A stretch of 64,000 bases of DNA from Microbacterium sp. BH-3-3-3. Its GTDB lineage: Bacteria > Actinomycetota > Actinomycetes > Actinomycetales > Microbacteriaceae. The position numbers and the translations under genes were made by a program. The stretch covers positions 2,914,001-2,978,000 of the forward strand of contig NZ_CP017674.1 in NCBI RefSeq assembly GCF_001792815.1, read 5' to 3'. Each line of letters starts with the position of its first letter. The first letter of the stretch is position 1. Below are positions 17,086 to 28,234 of this stretch, piece by piece. Under the pieces are notes generated by a model. It made no database searches. It saw only the letters and a program-made list of their open reading frames with translations, and was not told where the DNA came from.

Positions 17086-20000
17086 GTGACGACAGCCCTG
17101 TACCGCCGATACCGCCCGCAGGCGTTCGGCGAGATGATCGGGCAGTCCCAGGTGACCGACCCGCTCATGACCGCCCTGCGCAGCGACCGGGTCGGCCACG
17201 CCTACCTGTTCTCGGGTCCGCGCGGGTGCGGAAAGACCACCTCGGCCCGCATTCTCGCCCGCTGCCTCAACTGCGCGGCCGGTCCCACCGACACCCCGTG
17301 CGGCGTCTGCGACAGCTGCGTCGAGCTCGGTCGTGGCGGAGGAGGATCGCTCGACGTCGTCGAGATCGACGCGGCCAGCCACAACGGTGTCGACGACGCG
17401 CGCGACCTGCGCGAACGCGCCATCTTCGCGCCGGCCCGCGATCGCTTCAAGATCTTCATCCTCGACGAGGCCCACATGGTCACGCAGCAGGGCTTCAACG
17501 CTCTGCTCAAGCTCGTCGAAGAACCCCCCGCGCACGTGAAGTTCATCTTCGCCACCACCGAGCCCGAGAAGGTCCTCGGCACCATCCGCTCGCGCACGCA
17601 CCACTACCCGTTCCGGCTGGTTCCGCCGGCGGCCATGCTCGAGTACGTCCAAGAACTCTGTGAGACCGAGGGCGTCGCCGTCGAGGCCGGGGTCCTGCCG
17701 CTCGTCGTCCGAGCCGGCGGGGGATCCCCGCGTGACACGCTCTCGCTGCTCGATCAGCTCATCGCCGGATCCGACCCCTCGACGGGGTCCGAGACCGCGC
17801 AGGCCGGACAAGTGCTCGTGCGGTACGAACGCGCCGTCGCCCTGCTGGGGTACACCCACTCGGAGCTGCTCGACGAGGTCGTCGACGCGTTCGCCGCGAA
17901 CGACGGCGCCGGCGCCTTCGCCTCCATCGACCGCGTCGTGCAGACCGGCCAAGACCCCCGGCGCTTCGTCGACGATCTGCTCGAGCGTCTGCGCGATCTG
18001 ATCATCGTCGCCGCCACCGGGGCCGGAGCCGCGGCCGTCCTGCGCGGTGTCCCCGACGACGAGCTCGAGCGCATGTCGCGTCAGGCCACCGCTTTCGGTA
18101 CCGCGCGTCTGTCGCGCACGGCCGACCTCGTCGTCGCCGCCCTCGACGAGATGACGGGGGCCACGTCACCGCGTCTGCAGCTCGAGCTGTTGGTCGCGCG
18201 CGTGCTCACCCACGCCGGGGTGTCGCAGGGCACGTCTCCCGCCACCGCGCACGACGTCGAAGCCTCGCGCACCTCCGCACCGGCGACCGGGCGTCCCGCC
18301 TCGCCGGCGGGCGAGATCGCCGCGCCGGCTGCTTCCCAGTCGGCTGCCGCCCCGTCATCTGGCGCCCCGTCGTCTGGCGCCCCGTCGCCTGCCGCTCCGC
18401 GCGTTGCTTCGCCGGGTGCGGCGTCGCCCCGCGTCGCTTCTCCGGGCGCATCCGCGCCGGGGGTCGCGAACCCCGGCACCGCCTCGTCGGGCGCCGGCGC
18501 GGCTCCCACGCGCGTCACCGCGCCGGTTGCCGCACCGGGCATCGCGTCACCCGGCATCGCTTCGCCGAACGTCGCGTCGCCGGGCATCGCCTCGCCGGGC
18601 ATCGCCTCACCCAGCGTCGCGTCGTCGGGAGTCGCCTCGCCGACGGTCGCCGCGCCCGGATCCGCGGCACCCGCCGTCGCGTCGCCGGGAGCCGCACAGC
18701 CGCCGCGTTCCACCCCGACCCCGGCGCCCGCGTCGAGCACGTCCGACGATGACGCGCCGCCGCCGTTCACCGACGACGATGCTCCTCCGCCCTACGGCGA
18801 CGACGACGGTGCGCCGGTCGACACCGGGTCGTTCCGGTCCGGTGCTCGTTCGGGAGCAGGTCGCGCGACGGCTTCGGCTTCGAGCACGGCCCCCGCGGCC
18901 GAAACCGATGAGCCGGTGACGTCCCGTCCGACGACGGCCGCGAGCTCGCCTCCCGCGGCGGCGTCCGACACCACGTCACCTTCGTCCGCCGGGTCGCGCC
19001 CCGCGCCGGCCGAAGAGGCGCACCCGTTCGACACGGCGCCGACGGCCGCCGATGACGCATCCGACGTCGACGCGTTCCCGGCCGCCCCCATCGACACCGG
19101 TTCGGCCGACGCGGCGGATGCTCCCGCGACGGAAGCCCCCGCGGCGGATGCTCCCGCGACCGAAGTCCCCACGGCGGAAGCCCCCGCGGCGGAAGCCCCC
19201 GCGCCGGATGCTCCCGCGGCCGAAGCCCCCACGGCGGAAGCTCCCGCACAGACGGCACCAGCGACGGATGCCCTCACAACGGACGCGCCCGACGCCTCGG
19301 CGGCCCCCGAGGCATCGCCGCTCGAACCGTCGGCCCCCACCCTGCCGGCCACGCCCGTCGGGCCGATCGAGCTGGGCCACGTGCGTGACGCGTGGCCCGA
19401 AGTGCTCGGCCAGCTCGAGGTGGCGAGCCGCTCGTCGTGGCTGGTGGTCTCGACGTCGACCGTCGCCGCCTTCGACGACGACGTGCTCACGCTGTCGTTC
19501 CGCACGGCGAGCGACCTGGGTGCCTTCAAGACGCGGACCCCCGAGGGCGGCCCGAGCGAAGACCTCCGCCAGGCCATCCAGGCCGTGCTGGGCGTGCGGG
19601 TGAAGTACCTCGCCCGTCTCGAGGGCGACCCACCCGGTTCCGGTGGTGCGGGTCCGGGCCGCCCCGGTGGACCCTCCCGTGGCCCCGCGAGCCCCCCGCC
19701 CCCGTCGGCGAGCCCATCGGGCGCGCGGTCGTCGGCGCCGTACGCGTCATCGGTCACCGAGTGGGCCGTCGCTCCCATCCCCACGTCGGGTGGGGCCGCT
19801 CCCGAGGCGCAGCGTGCGCCGATCGCCCCCACGACGGCTCTCGCCGTCGACGACGAACCGGCCGACGCGGCGGGCTCGGCCGAGGCGGTCGTCGTTCGCG
19901 AGGGCGCCGTCCTTCCGCCTCGCGATGTCGTGGCCTCGGTGCCGGCCCCCGACGAGGTCGACGATGACGACGTCATCCCACCCGCCGACGAGGTCGAGGC

Positions 20001-20142
20001 GCCGCTGCCGCCCGTCGTCGTGCCGCGCATGGCACCGCTCGGCGGTGGCGTTCAGCGCTACGGCGAGGCGGTCGTCCGCCAGATGCTCAGCGCCACCTAC
20101 GTGCGCGACGAGCCCTACGAGCCCCCGACGAGGTTCAACTGA
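17086..20142 (+). CDS. dnaX: DNA polymerase III subunits gamma and tau
   Basis: A 1018-residue clamp-loader ATPase. Domain I has Walker [15 protein letters not shown] (Lys50), zinc-binding Cys near residues 60-78, and [20 protein letters not shown]. Conserved clamp-loader domains run to about residue 385. A long low-complexity Ala/Pro/Ser/Asp region follows, with degenerate SPG(I/V)A repeats and APAAEAP-like repeats, before a tau-like C-terminal segment starting near residue 760 ([20 protein letters not shown]). No obvious slippery heptamer for gamma was noticed. GTG 17086 is leaderless-like. Its stop overlaps recR. Confidence 0.96.
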   Translation: MTTALYRRYRPQAFGEMIGQSQVTDPLMTALRSDRVGHAYLFSGPRGCGKTTSARILARCLNCAAGPTDTPCGVCDSCVELGRGGGGSLDVVEIDAASHNGVDDARDLRERAIFAPARDRFKIFILDEAHMVTQQGFNALLKLVEEPPAHVKFIFATTEPEKVLGTIRSRTHHYPFRLVPPAAMLEYVQELCETEGVAVEAGVLPLVVRAGGGSPRDTLSLLDQLIAGSDPSTGSETAQAGQVLVRYERAVALLGYTHSELLDEVVDAFAANDGAGAFASIDRVVQTGQDPRRFVDDLLERLRDLIIVAATGAGAAAVLRGVPDDELERMSRQATAFGTARLSRTADLVVAALDEMTGATSPRLQLELLVARVLTHAGVSQGTSPATAHDVEASRTSAPATGRPASPAGEIAAPAASQSAAAPSSGAPSSGAPSPAAPRVASPGAASPRVASPGASAPGVANPGTASSGAGAAPTRVTAPVAAPGIASPGIASPNVASPGIASPGIASPSVASSGVASPTVAAPGSAAPAVASPGAAQPPRSTPTPAPASSTSDDDAPPPFTDDDAPPPYGDDDGAPVDTGSFRSGARSGAGRATASASSTAPAAETDEPVTSRPTTAASSPPAAASDTTSPSSAGSRPAPAEEAHPFDTAPTAADDASDVDAFPAAPIDTGSADAADAPATEAPAADAPATEVPTAEAPAAEAPAPDAPAAEAPTAEAPAQTAPATDALTTDAPDASAAPEASPLEPSAPTLPATPVGPIELGHVRDAWPEVLGQLEVASRSSWLVVSTSTVAAFDDDVLTLSFRTASDLGAFKTRTPEGGPSEDLRQAIQAVLGVRVKYLARLEGDPPGSGGAGPGRPGGPSRGPASPPPPSASPSGARSSAPYASSVTEWAVAPIPTSGGAAPEAQRAPIAPTTALAVDDEPADAAGSAEAVVVREGAVLPPRDVVASVPAPDEVDDDDVIPPADEVEAPLPPVVVPRMAPLGGGVQRYGEAVVRQMLSATYVRDEPYEPPTRFN

Positions 20143-20735
20143 TGTACGACGGAATCGTTCAAGACCTGATCGACGAGTTCGGACGCCTGCCCGGAATCGG
20201 GCCCAAGTCGGCGCAGCGCATCGCGTTCCACATCCTGCAGTCGCCCTCGTTCGACGTGTCGCGACTGTCGACGCTGCTCGGTGAGATCCGCGACAAGGTC
20301 AAGTTCTGCGAGATCTGCGGCAACGTCTCCGAACAGGACCGCTGCTCGATCTGTCGCGACCCGCGGCGCAACCCGGCGCTGATCTGCGTCGTCGAAGACG
20401 CCAAGGACGTCTCCGCGATCGAGCGCACCCGTGAGTTCCGCGGTTTGTACCATGTGCTCGGGGGCGCGATCAGCCCGATCGCCGGCATCGGTCCCGACGA
20501 CCTGCGCGTCACGCAGCTCATGCAGCGTCTCGCCGACGGAACGGTGCAAGAGGTCATCCTCGCCACCAACCCCAACCTCGAGGGCGAGGCCACCGCCACG
20601 TACCTCAGTCGGCTGCTGCACACCCTCGAAATCCGCGTCACGCGTCTCGCATCCGGCCTGCCCGTCGGCGGCGACCTCGAGTACGCCGACGAGGTCACCC
20701 TCGGCCGCGCCTTCGAGGGCCGCCGCACGCTCTGA
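20142..20735 (+). CDS. recR: Recombination protein RecR
   Basis: A 197-residue DNA repair protein acting with RecF and RecO on gapped DNA. It has the N-terminal helix-hairpin-helix ([20 protein letters not shown]), a zinc finger with [16 protein letters not shown], a Toprim domain ([14 protein letters not shown]) and a C-terminal Walker-B-like end. The ATG shares its A with the last base of the dnaX stop (TGATG), the classical dnaX-recR arrangement, here without the ybaB gene that often sits between them. Confidence 0.97.
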   Translation: MYDGIVQDLIDEFGRLPGIGPKSAQRIAFHILQSPSFDVSRLSTLLGEIRDKVKFCEICGNVSEQDRCSICRDPRRNPALICVVEDAKDVSAIERTREFRGLYHVLGGAISPIAGIGPDDLRVTQLMQRLADGTVQEVILATNPNLEGEATATYLSRLLHTLEIRVTRLASGLPVGGDLEYADEVTLGRAFEGRRTL

Positions 20736-20769
20736 CTGCCGCCGCCCGACCCGCGCGACGCGGCGGCGC

Positions 20770-22167
20770 CTACCGCCGCGTCCGCGAACGCGCCCGCACG
20801 ACGCTCGACAACGTTGCCCGCAACGGCTGCCCCAGGTAGATGCCCAGCGAGGCGCCCACGGCCAGAGCGATACCGATCGTGGCCGCCCCGGCCAGGGTGG
20901 TGACGCCCGTCATGAGCACGGCCGGGTCGTCGCCCGACTCGACGATGCCGAGCAGGCCGCGAAAGACCGCGGCACCGGGAACGAGGGGCAGGATCGCCGC
21001 CGTCGTGATCGCCACCGAGGGCACGTGCAGGCGATAGGCGACCACGATCCCGATGAAGCTGCCGATGAAGGCGCCCAGGCCGCTGGCCGCCGCCACCTCG
21101 AACCCGAGGGTCGAGGCGCCCACGTACCCGGCCCAGGCCACCAGGCTGAGAGCTGCGCTGACGACGATGATGCGCGCGCCGGCGCCGTTGAAGACGGCCA
21201 CGGCGATGGCGATGACCGCGGCGCCGATGAACTGCACGGTGACGGGGCCCAGCGGCAGGGCGTTCGACGGCGGCGACATCCCGAGTCCGATCACCCGCAC
21301 GGTCTCGAGGCCCGCGAGGATGCCGAGCACCACGCCGAGCGTCTGCGTGGTGAGTTCGAGGATGCGCCCGGTGGCGGTCAACGCGAATCCGTCGATGGCA
21401 TCCTGGGCTGCGCCGACCACGGTGAGCCCGGCGAGCATCAGCACGATCCCGGATGCCACGATCACCGACGGGCGGATCGCGGCGGCTGCGTCGAGCCCGG
21501 TGTACTGCAGCAGCGGTGACAGCGCGGCGACGACGGTGAGCACGAAACCCCCGGCGATCTGCGCGAAGAAGTAGGGAACGCGCGCGCGGGCCATCAGATG
21601 CTGGGTCGTGGCCGCCAGCGCGGCCGCGATGAACGACAGCACGAGGGCGAGCCAGTTCGCCCCGAACATGATGGCGACGCCGGCCGCGAGCGACGCCTGC
21701 GAGGCGATGACGATCGCGGGGCGGTACCGGAACGGCAGACGCCGGATGGCACGGCATCGGCTGATGGCGTCGTCGAGCGCGAGCCCGCCCGTGATCTCGG
21801 TGATGAGCGCCTGGAGGCGCTGGAGCTTGGCGTGGTCGGGAACTGATCCGCGCACGACGCGCAACAGCGTCGTCGGGCGGCTCGCCCCCGGCCGGCTGTG
21901 CGCGATCGTGATCGAGTTGTAGGTGACGTCGACGTGCACCGGGTCGAGTCCGTACGCGCCGCAGACCCGCACGATGGTCAGCGTCACCTCGCTGGCCGGC
22001 GCCCCGACGACGAGCATGGTCTCGCCGATGCGGATCGCCAGGTCGAGGATGCGCGTCGACAGCGCCTCGTCGATGACGGGCAGCAGCTGCGTGTCGGGGG
22101 TCGCCTCGTCGTCGGTGTGCACGAGACGGCGAAGCGACGACAGCAGTCGACGCGAGGTGGGGGACAA
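20770..22167 (-). CDS. Threonine/serine exporter, ThrE family
   Basis: A 465-residue membrane protein with an N-terminal soluble domain (AIRIGETMLVVGAPASEVTLT and SITIAHSRPG typical of the family) followed by about ten hydrophobic segments from residue 150 to the basic C-terminus. ThrE-type proteins export threonine and serine using the proton gradient. TTG 22167 was chosen because GGAGG lies 7 bases upstream on this strand (complement of 22175-22180) and no ATG or GTG sits at the right distance. It converges with recR and is divergent from lysC, whose product feeds threonine synthesis. Confidence 0.85.
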   Translation of the reverse strand: MSPTSRRLLSSLRRLVHTDDEATPDTQLLPVIDEALSTRILDLAIRIGETMLVVGAPASEVTLTIVRVCGAYGLDPVHVDVTYNSITIAHSRPGASRPTTLLRVVRGSVPDHAKLQRLQALITEITGGLALDDAISRCRAIRRLPFRYRPAIVIASQASLAAGVAIMFGANWLALVLSFIAAALAATTQHLMARARVPYFFAQIAGGFVLTVVAALSPLLQYTGLDAAAAIRPSVIVASGIVLMLAGLTVVGAAQDAIDGFALTATGRILELTTQTLGVVLGILAGLETVRVIGLGMSPPSNALPLGPVTVQFIGAAVIAIAVAVFNGAGARIIVVSAALSLVAWAGYVGASTLGFEVAAASGLGAFIGSFIGIVVAYRLHVPSVAITTAAILPLVPGAAVFRGLLGIVESGDDPAVLMTGVTTLAGAATIGIALAVGASLGIYLGQPLRATLSSVVRARSRTRR

Positions 22168-22341
22168 CCGCGGGCCTCCAGGAACACGAACCGGGCGGGA
22201 GGGCTCGATCCTATCCGCGCGGGGCTGGGTGCACGCATGACGGGGGCGGCATGCGGCCGCCCCTAGGATGGGTCCTCGGGCGCGGCATCCGAGCGCCCCG
22301 TCGTGGCATCCCGACGCCCGACCCATCCGGGAGTTCCTCTT

Positions 22342-23628
22342 ATGGCGCTGATCGTCCAGAAGTACGGCGGTTCCTCCGTCGCCGATGCCGAGAGCATCAA
22401 GCGGGTCGCGAAACGCATCGTCGACACGCGTCGAGCCGGTCACGAGGTCGTCGTCGCCGTCAGCGCCATGGGCGACACGACCGACGAACTGCTCGATCTG
22501 GCGAACCAGGTCGCGCCGATCCCCGCCCCCCGCGAGCTCGACATGCTGCTCTCCAGCGGTGAGCGCATCTCGATGGCGCTGCTGGCGATGGCAATCCACT
22601 CGATGGGCTTCGAAGCGCGCTCCTTCACCGGCAGCCAGGCGGGCATGATCACGGATGCCACGCACGGCGCCGCCCGCATCGTCGACGTCACCCCCGTGCG
22701 CTTGCGCGAAGCCCTCGACGAGGGGGCGATCGTCATCGTCGCCGGTTTCCAGGGCTTCAATCGCGACACCCGCGACATCACCACCCTCGGCCGTGGTGGC
22801 TCCGACACGACCGCCGTCGCGCTCGCCGCCGCCCTGAAGGCCGACGTGTGCGAGATCTACAGCGACGTCGACGGCATCTTCACCGCCGACCCGCGCGTCG
22901 TGCCGCTGGCCCGCAAGCTCGACCGCGTGGGCAGCGAAGAGATGCTCGAGCTCGCCGCCAACGGCGCGAAGGTGCTCTACATCCGCGCCGTCGAGTACGC
23001 CCGCCGTCACGGCGTGCTGATCCACGCGAGGTCCACGTTCAGCGCGGGCGAGGGCACCTGGGTGCTCGACGCCTCCAAGAAGTCCCCGCTCGTCCCCGAG
23101 GGAGCCACCATGGAAGAGCCCATCGTCGCCGGCGTCGCCACCGACCTCAGCCAGGCCAAGATCACCGTGATCGGTGTTCCCGACGTCCCCGGCAAGGCCG
23201 CCGACATCTTCAAGATCGTCGCGAAGTCCGGCGCCAACGTCGACATGATCGTGCAGAACGTGTCGGCCGCGGCGACCGCTCGCACCGACATCTCGTTCAC
23301 GCTTCCCAAGACCGACGCCGCGACCGCCCTGCGCGCCCTCGCCGGCGAGCAGTCCGAGGTCGGGTTCGAGAGCCTGGTGCACGACGACCAGATCGGCAAG
23401 CTCTCGGTCGTGGGCGCCGGCATGCGCACCCACTCGGGCGTCTCGGCGACCCTGTTCGAGGCGCTCAGCCTCGCGGGCGTGAACATCGAGATGATCTCGA
23501 CCTCCGAGATCCGCATCTCGGTGGTCGTGCGCGGCGTCGATCTCGCCGAGGCCGCGCGCCTCGTGCACACCGCCTACGGCTTGGACGGCGAGGCCGAGGC
23601 CACCATCCACGCCGGCACCGGTCGCTGA
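22342..23628 (+). CDS. lysC: Aspartate kinase, alpha subunit
   Basis: A 428-residue enzyme that phosphorylates aspartate, the first step towards lysine, threonine and methionine. The kinase domain starts [13 protein letters not shown] and contains [20 protein letters not shown]; two ACT domains after residue about 255 bind feedback inhibitors. ATG 22342 gives the standard N-terminus; the frame is open 39 bases earlier. A TAGGAT hexamer at 22264-22269 is a possible -10. It is followed by asd, the next pathway step. Confidence 0.97.
   Translation: MALIVQKYGGSSVADAESIKRVAKRIVDTRRAGHEVVVAVSAMGDTTDELLDLANQVAPIPAPRELDMLLSSGERISMALLAMAIHSMGFEARSFTGSQAGMITDATHGAARIVDVTPVRLREALDEGAIVIVAGFQGFNRDTRDITTLGRGGSDTTAVALAAALKADVCEIYSDVDGIFTADPRVVPLARKLDRVGSEEMLELAANGAKVLYIRAVEYARRHGVLIHARSTFSAGEGTWVLDASKKSPLVPEGATMEEPIVAGVATDLSQAKITVIGVPDVPGKAADIFKIVAKSGANVDMIVQNVSAAATARTDISFTLPKTDAATALRALAGEQSEVGFESLVHDDQIGKLSVVGAGMRTHSGVSATLFEALSLAGVNIEMISTSEIRISVVVRGVDLAEAARLVHTAYGLDGEAEATIHAGTGR
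23110..23628 (+). CDS. lysC: Aspartate kinase beta subunit from an internal start
   Basis: An in-frame ATG at 23110 (protein start [17 protein letters not shown]) has a GAGGGAG ribosome site just upstream (23098-23104). In Corynebacterium and Bacillus the same gene makes a beta subunit, the ACT regulatory part alone, from an internal start at the equivalent place. The product would be 172 residues and pair with the full-length alpha subunit. Internal initiation here is inferred from that precedent and the visible ribosome site. Confidence 0.65.
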   Translation: MEEPIVAGVATDLSQAKITVIGVPDVPGKAADIFKIVAKSGANVDMIVQNVSAAATARTDISFTLPKTDAATALRALAGEQSEVGFESLVHDDQIGKLSVVGAGMRTHSGVSATLFEALSLAGVNIEMISTSEIRISVVVRGVDLAEAARLVHTAYGLDGEAEATIHAGTGR

Positions 23629-24906
<1,278 letters not shown>

Positions 24907-24938
24907 GCCTCGGCATCCGGATGCCGTTACCCGGGGGT

Positions 24939-24979
24939 TGTCTCGACATCGAACCGACCGATCTCTCGATGTCGAGACA
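24939..24979 (+). promoter_or_regulatory. Double palindromic operator upstream of mqo
   Basis: Perfect 14-base arms TGTCTCGACATCGA (24939-24952) and TCGATGTCGAGACA (24966-24979) are separated by 13 bases. The right copy contains the symmetric core TCTCGA-TG-TCGAGA at 24964-24977; the left copy is a 12/14 version in opposite orientation. The element ends 16 bases before the mqo -10 hexamer, over the -35 region, so a dimeric regulator bound here would control mqo. The regulator is not identified. Confidence 0.7.
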
Positions 24980-24995
24980 CCTCTCGGCGCGCACC

Positions 24996-25001
24996 TAGAA
25001 T
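24996..25001 (+). promoter_or_regulatory. Leaderless -10 element of mqo
   Basis: TAGAAT lies six bases before the GTG start of mqo, with no ribosome binding site between them. The upstream palindrome overlaps where a -35 contact would be. Confidence 0.65.
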
Positions 25002-25007
25002 CGTCGG

Positions 25008-26480
25008 GTGACTGAAAACGTCGATGTTCTCCTCATCGGTGGCGGCATCATGTCCGCCACTCTCGGCACGCTGCTGAAAGACCTCCAGCCCGATCTGAAG
25101 ATCGCTGTGCTGGAGCGCTTGAGCGACGTCGCGCAGGAGAGCTCCAACGCCTGGAACAACGCGGGCACCGGCCACGCGGCGCTCTGCGAGCTGAACTACA
25201 TGCCCGAGGGCAAGGACGGCTCGATGGACCCGGCCAAGGCCGTCGCCATCAACGAGCAGTTCCAGCAGAGCCGCCAGCTGTGGGCCTCGCTCGTGGCCGA
25301 AGGTGTGCTCGACGAACCGTCGACGTTCATCAACGCCACCCCGCACATGACGTTCGTCCGCGGCGAGAAAGACGTCGCGTTCCTGCGCAAGCGCTACGAG
25401 GTGCTCAAGCTGCAGCCCCTGTTCGCGGGCATCGAGTACAGCGAGGACTCCCGCGTCATCAACCAGTGGGCTCCGTTGCTCATGCAGAAGCGTCGTAAGG
25501 GCGAGCCCTTCGCCGCCACGCGCGTCCCCGCCGGAACCGACGTCGACTTTGGCTCGCTCACGCGCCAGCTGTTCACGAACCTGCGCGAGAAGGGCGTCGA
25601 CGTCGCCACGAACCACGACGTCAAGAAGCTCAAGAAACAGAAGGACGGGTCGTGGCAGGTCTCGTACCGCCACGTCATCGGCGGTACGCCCGGATCGATC
25701 AACGCGAAGTTCGTCTTCGTGGGGGCCGGTGGCTGGGCGCTCAAGCTGTTGCAGCGTTCGGGCATCCCCGAGATCAAGGGCTACGGCGTCTTCCCGATCG
25801 GCGGACAGTGGCTGAAGACCTCCGACCCCGGCATCGTCGCCCAGCACCAGGCCAAGGTCTACTCGCAGGCGTCGGTCGGCGCACCGCCCATGTCGGTGCC
25901 CCACCTCGACACCCGCGTCGTCGACGGGGAATCGGCTCTGCTGTTCGGCCCGTTCGCGACCTTCAGCCCCAAGTTCCTCAAGAACGGCTCGATGCTCGAC
26001 ATCGTCACGCAGGTGCGTCCGCACAACCTGCTGCCGATGCTCAAGGTGGCCGTCGACAACCCCGGTCTCATCAAGTACCTCGTGAGCGAGCTGGTGAAAA
26101 CGCACGCGAAGAAGGTCGACAGCCTGCGCGAGTTCATGCCCACCGCGAAGGACGAGGACTGGGAGCTGCTCGACGCCGGTCAGCGCGCCCAGGTCATGAA
26201 GCGCGACAAGGACAAGGGCGGCGTGCTGCAGTTCGGCACCGAGGTCATCACCGCCGAAGACCGCTCGATCGCGGGACTGCTCGGCGCCTCGCCGGGAGCC
26301 TCGACCGCCGTGTCGATCATGCTGGGACTCATCAAGACGTGCTTCCCCGAGCGCATGGCCGAGTGGGAGCCGCGTCTGCGCACGCTGATCCCCAGCTACG
26401 GCGAGACGCTCAACACGCGTCCCGAGGCCGCCCGCACAGAGCTGGATGCCACGGCCCAGGCGCTCAAGATCAACGCCTGA
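25008..26480 (+). CDS. mqo: Malate:quinone oxidoreductase
   Basis: A 490-residue membrane-associated FAD enzyme oxidising malate to oxaloacetate and passing electrons to quinone. The N-terminus has the FAD-binding motif VLLIGGGIMSATLGTLL, followed by the family signatures SSNAWNNAGTGHAALCELNY and GVFPIGGQWL. Length and start match the family. It joins the TCA cycle to the respiratory chain. GTG 25008 is leaderless-like. The promoter-overlapping palindrome suggests tight transcriptional control. Confidence 0.97.
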   Translation: MTENVDVLLIGGGIMSATLGTLLKDLQPDLKIAVLERLSDVAQESSNAWNNAGTGHAALCELNYMPEGKDGSMDPAKAVAINEQFQQSRQLWASLVAEGVLDEPSTFINATPHMTFVRGEKDVAFLRKRYEVLKLQPLFAGIEYSEDSRVINQWAPLLMQKRRKGEPFAATRVPAGTDVDFGSLTRQLFTNLREKGVDVATNHDVKKLKKQKDGSWQVSYRHVIGGTPGSINAKFVFVGAGGWALKLLQRSGIPEIKGYGVFPIGGQWLKTSDPGIVAQHQAKVYSQASVGAPPMSVPHLDTRVVDGESALLFGPFATFSPKFLKNGSMLDIVTQVRPHNLLPMLKVAVDNPGLIKYLVSELVKTHAKKVDSLREFMPTAKDEDWELLDAGQRAQVMKRDKDKGGVLQFGTEVITAEDRSIAGLLGASPGASTAVSIMLGLIKTCFPERMAEWEPRLRTLIPSYGETLNTRPEAARTELDATAQALKINA

Positions 26481-26487
26481 GGTCGTC

Positions 26488-27093
26488 GTGGCGAAGCTGT
26501 ACTTCCGCTACGGGGCGATGAATTCGGGCAAGTCGACGGCCCTGCTGCAGGCGGCGTACAACTACGAGGAGCGCGGCCAGCGCGTGCTCCTGGCCAAGCC
26601 CGAGATCGACACCAAGGGTGCCGACCAGATCGACAGTCGGCTCGGCGTGAATCGCCCGGTCGACTTCCTGGTCGCTCCCGACGACGACCTCCGCGCCGTG
26701 TTCCAGAGCGCGGCGGGGCACGCCCCGGTGGCGTGCCTGCTGGTCGACGAGGCGCAGTTCTTCACCCCCGCGCAGGTCGACGACCTGTTGCGCATCGCGG
26801 TGCTCGACGGCATCCCGGTGCTCGCCTACGGCATCCGCACCGACTTCCGTACCGAGGCGTTCCCGGGTTCTGCGCGGCTCATGGAGATCGCCCACAGCCT
26901 CGAAGAGCTCAAGACCATCTGCCGGTGCGGGCGCAAGGCGATCTTCAACGCGCGCCTGGTCGGCGGTCGGTTCGTCTTCGACGGCGATCAGGTCGCGATC
27001 GACGAGGGCCAGATCGCGGGCGAGGTCACCTACGAGTCGATGTGTGCCGTGTGCTACCTGCGCGAGTCGGGCGGGCGGCTCGACGGTCGCTGA
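26488..27093 (+). CDS. tdk: Thymidine kinase
   Basis: A 201-residue salvage enzyme phosphorylating thymidine with ATP. The P-loop GAMNSGKSTALLQ is near residue 9, the Walker B/lasso region is CLLVDEAQFF, and the structural zinc site is formed by ICRCGRKA and MCAVCYLR. GTG 26488 was chosen because it directly precedes the conserved KLYFRYG start, 7 bases after the mqo stop; GAGG lies at the mqo stop. deoC at 62 kb is another deoxynucleoside-salvage gene in this window. Confidence 0.95.
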   Translation: MAKLYFRYGAMNSGKSTALLQAAYNYEERGQRVLLAKPEIDTKGADQIDSRLGVNRPVDFLVAPDDDLRAVFQSAAGHAPVACLLVDEAQFFTPAQVDDLLRIAVLDGIPVLAYGIRTDFRTEAFPGSARLMEIAHSLEELKTICRCGRKAIFNARLVGGRFVFDGDQVAIDEGQIAGEVTYESMCAVCYLRESGGRLDGR

Positions 27094-27130
27094 CGGGCGC
27101 CCCGCTGCGAGGGCCGCGGGCGCCGGGCGA

Positions 27131-27136
27131 TAGCCT
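27131..27136 (+). promoter_or_regulatory. Leaderless -10 element of galE
   Basis: TAGCCT lies six bases before the galE ATG, matching the spacing before pta, dnaX and mqo. No ribosome binding site is present. Confidence 0.55.
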
Positions 27137-27142
27137 GGGGTC

Positions 27143-28171
27143 ATGCGCGTACTCCTGGCCGGCGGTGCCGGTTATATCGGAACCCACACGGCCGTAGCCC
27201 TTCTCGAAGCCGGGCACGACGTCGTCCTCCTCGACGATCTGTCGGGCACGCACGCCGTCGCCGCTGAGCGCGTCGAGCGCATCACCGGTAAGCCGGCGCC
27301 GCTCGTGGTGGGCGACGCCGCCGACGACGCCGTCGTGTCGGCCGTCTTCGACGAGTACGGCCCGATCGACGCGATCATCCACCTGGCGGCGTTCAAGGCG
27401 GTGGGGGAGTCCACGCAGAAGCCCCTGGAGTACTACTCCAACAACCTCGACACGACCTTCGCCCTGCTGCGCGCCGGTATCGCCCACGGCATCCGCTCGT
27501 TCGTGTTCTCGAGCACCGGCACGGTGTACTCCGACCCGGCCGACCTGCCGTTCACCGAGGAGTCCACCACGAGCGTCGACCTGTCGAACGCGTACAGCAA
27601 GTCCAAGCGCATGAACGAGGTCGTGCTCGCCGACGTGGCGCGCGTGAACCCCGAGCTCAACGTCACGGTGCTGCGCTACTTCAACCCCGTGGGGGCGCAC
27701 CCGTCGGGCCTGATCGGCGAAGACCCCGCCGGCATCCCGAACAACCTGATGCCGTTCGTCTCGCGCGTCGCGATCGGAACGCTCGACGAGATCGGCGTCT
27801 TCGGCTCCGACTACGACACCCCCGACGGCACGGGCCTGCGCGACTACATCCACGTCGTCGACCTGGCCGAGGGGCATGTCGCCGCCCTCGAGCAGGCGCA
27901 GCCCGGTCACCAGGTGTTCAACCTCGGTACCGGTCGCCCCGTGAGCGTGCTCGAACTCGTCGCGTCGTTCGAGAAGGCCGTCGGCCACGATCTGCCGAAG
28001 AAGATGCTCGACCGTCGTCCCGGCGACGTCGCCGCGACGTACTGCGACCCGACGAAGGCCGCCGACGTCCTGGGGTGGCGCACGCGCTTCTCGATCGACG
28101 ACGCGTGCCGCGACTACTGGAACTGGCAGACGACCAATCCGGCGGGCTATGCGAGCGCCGACGCTTCCTGA
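27143..28171 (+). CDS. galE: UDP-glucose 4-epimerase
   Basis: A 342-residue extended short-chain dehydrogenase. The NAD-binding motif is LLAGGAGYIGTHTAVALLEAG at the N-terminus, the catalytic pair is in NAYSKSKRMNE (YxxxK), and FSSTGTVYSDP supplies the catalytic Ser/Thr region. It interconverts UDP-glucose and UDP-galactose for galactose use and surface glycans. No gal operon partners are adjacent; it stands alone between tdk and a GntR regulator. Confidence 0.94.
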   Translation: MRVLLAGGAGYIGTHTAVALLEAGHDVVLLDDLSGTHAVAAERVERITGKPAPLVVGDAADDAVVSAVFDEYGPIDAIIHLAAFKAVGESTQKPLEYYSNNLDTTFALLRAGIAHGIRSFVFSSTGTVYSDPADLPFTEESTTSVDLSNAYSKSKRMNEVVLADVARVNPELNVTVLRYFNPVGAHPSGLIGEDPAGIPNNLMPFVSRVAIGTLDEIGVFGSDYDTPDGTGLRDYIHVVDLAEGHVAALEQAQPGHQVFNLGTGRPVSVLELVASFEKAVGHDLPKKMLDRRPGDVAATYCDPTKAADVLGWRTRFSIDDACRDYWNWQTTNPAGYASADAS

Positions 28172-28234
28172 GAGGGCACACGTAAGGTGGTGTGGTCCGG
28201 CCACGCCGCCTCGGTCGGTCGAACGGGGGATGCC

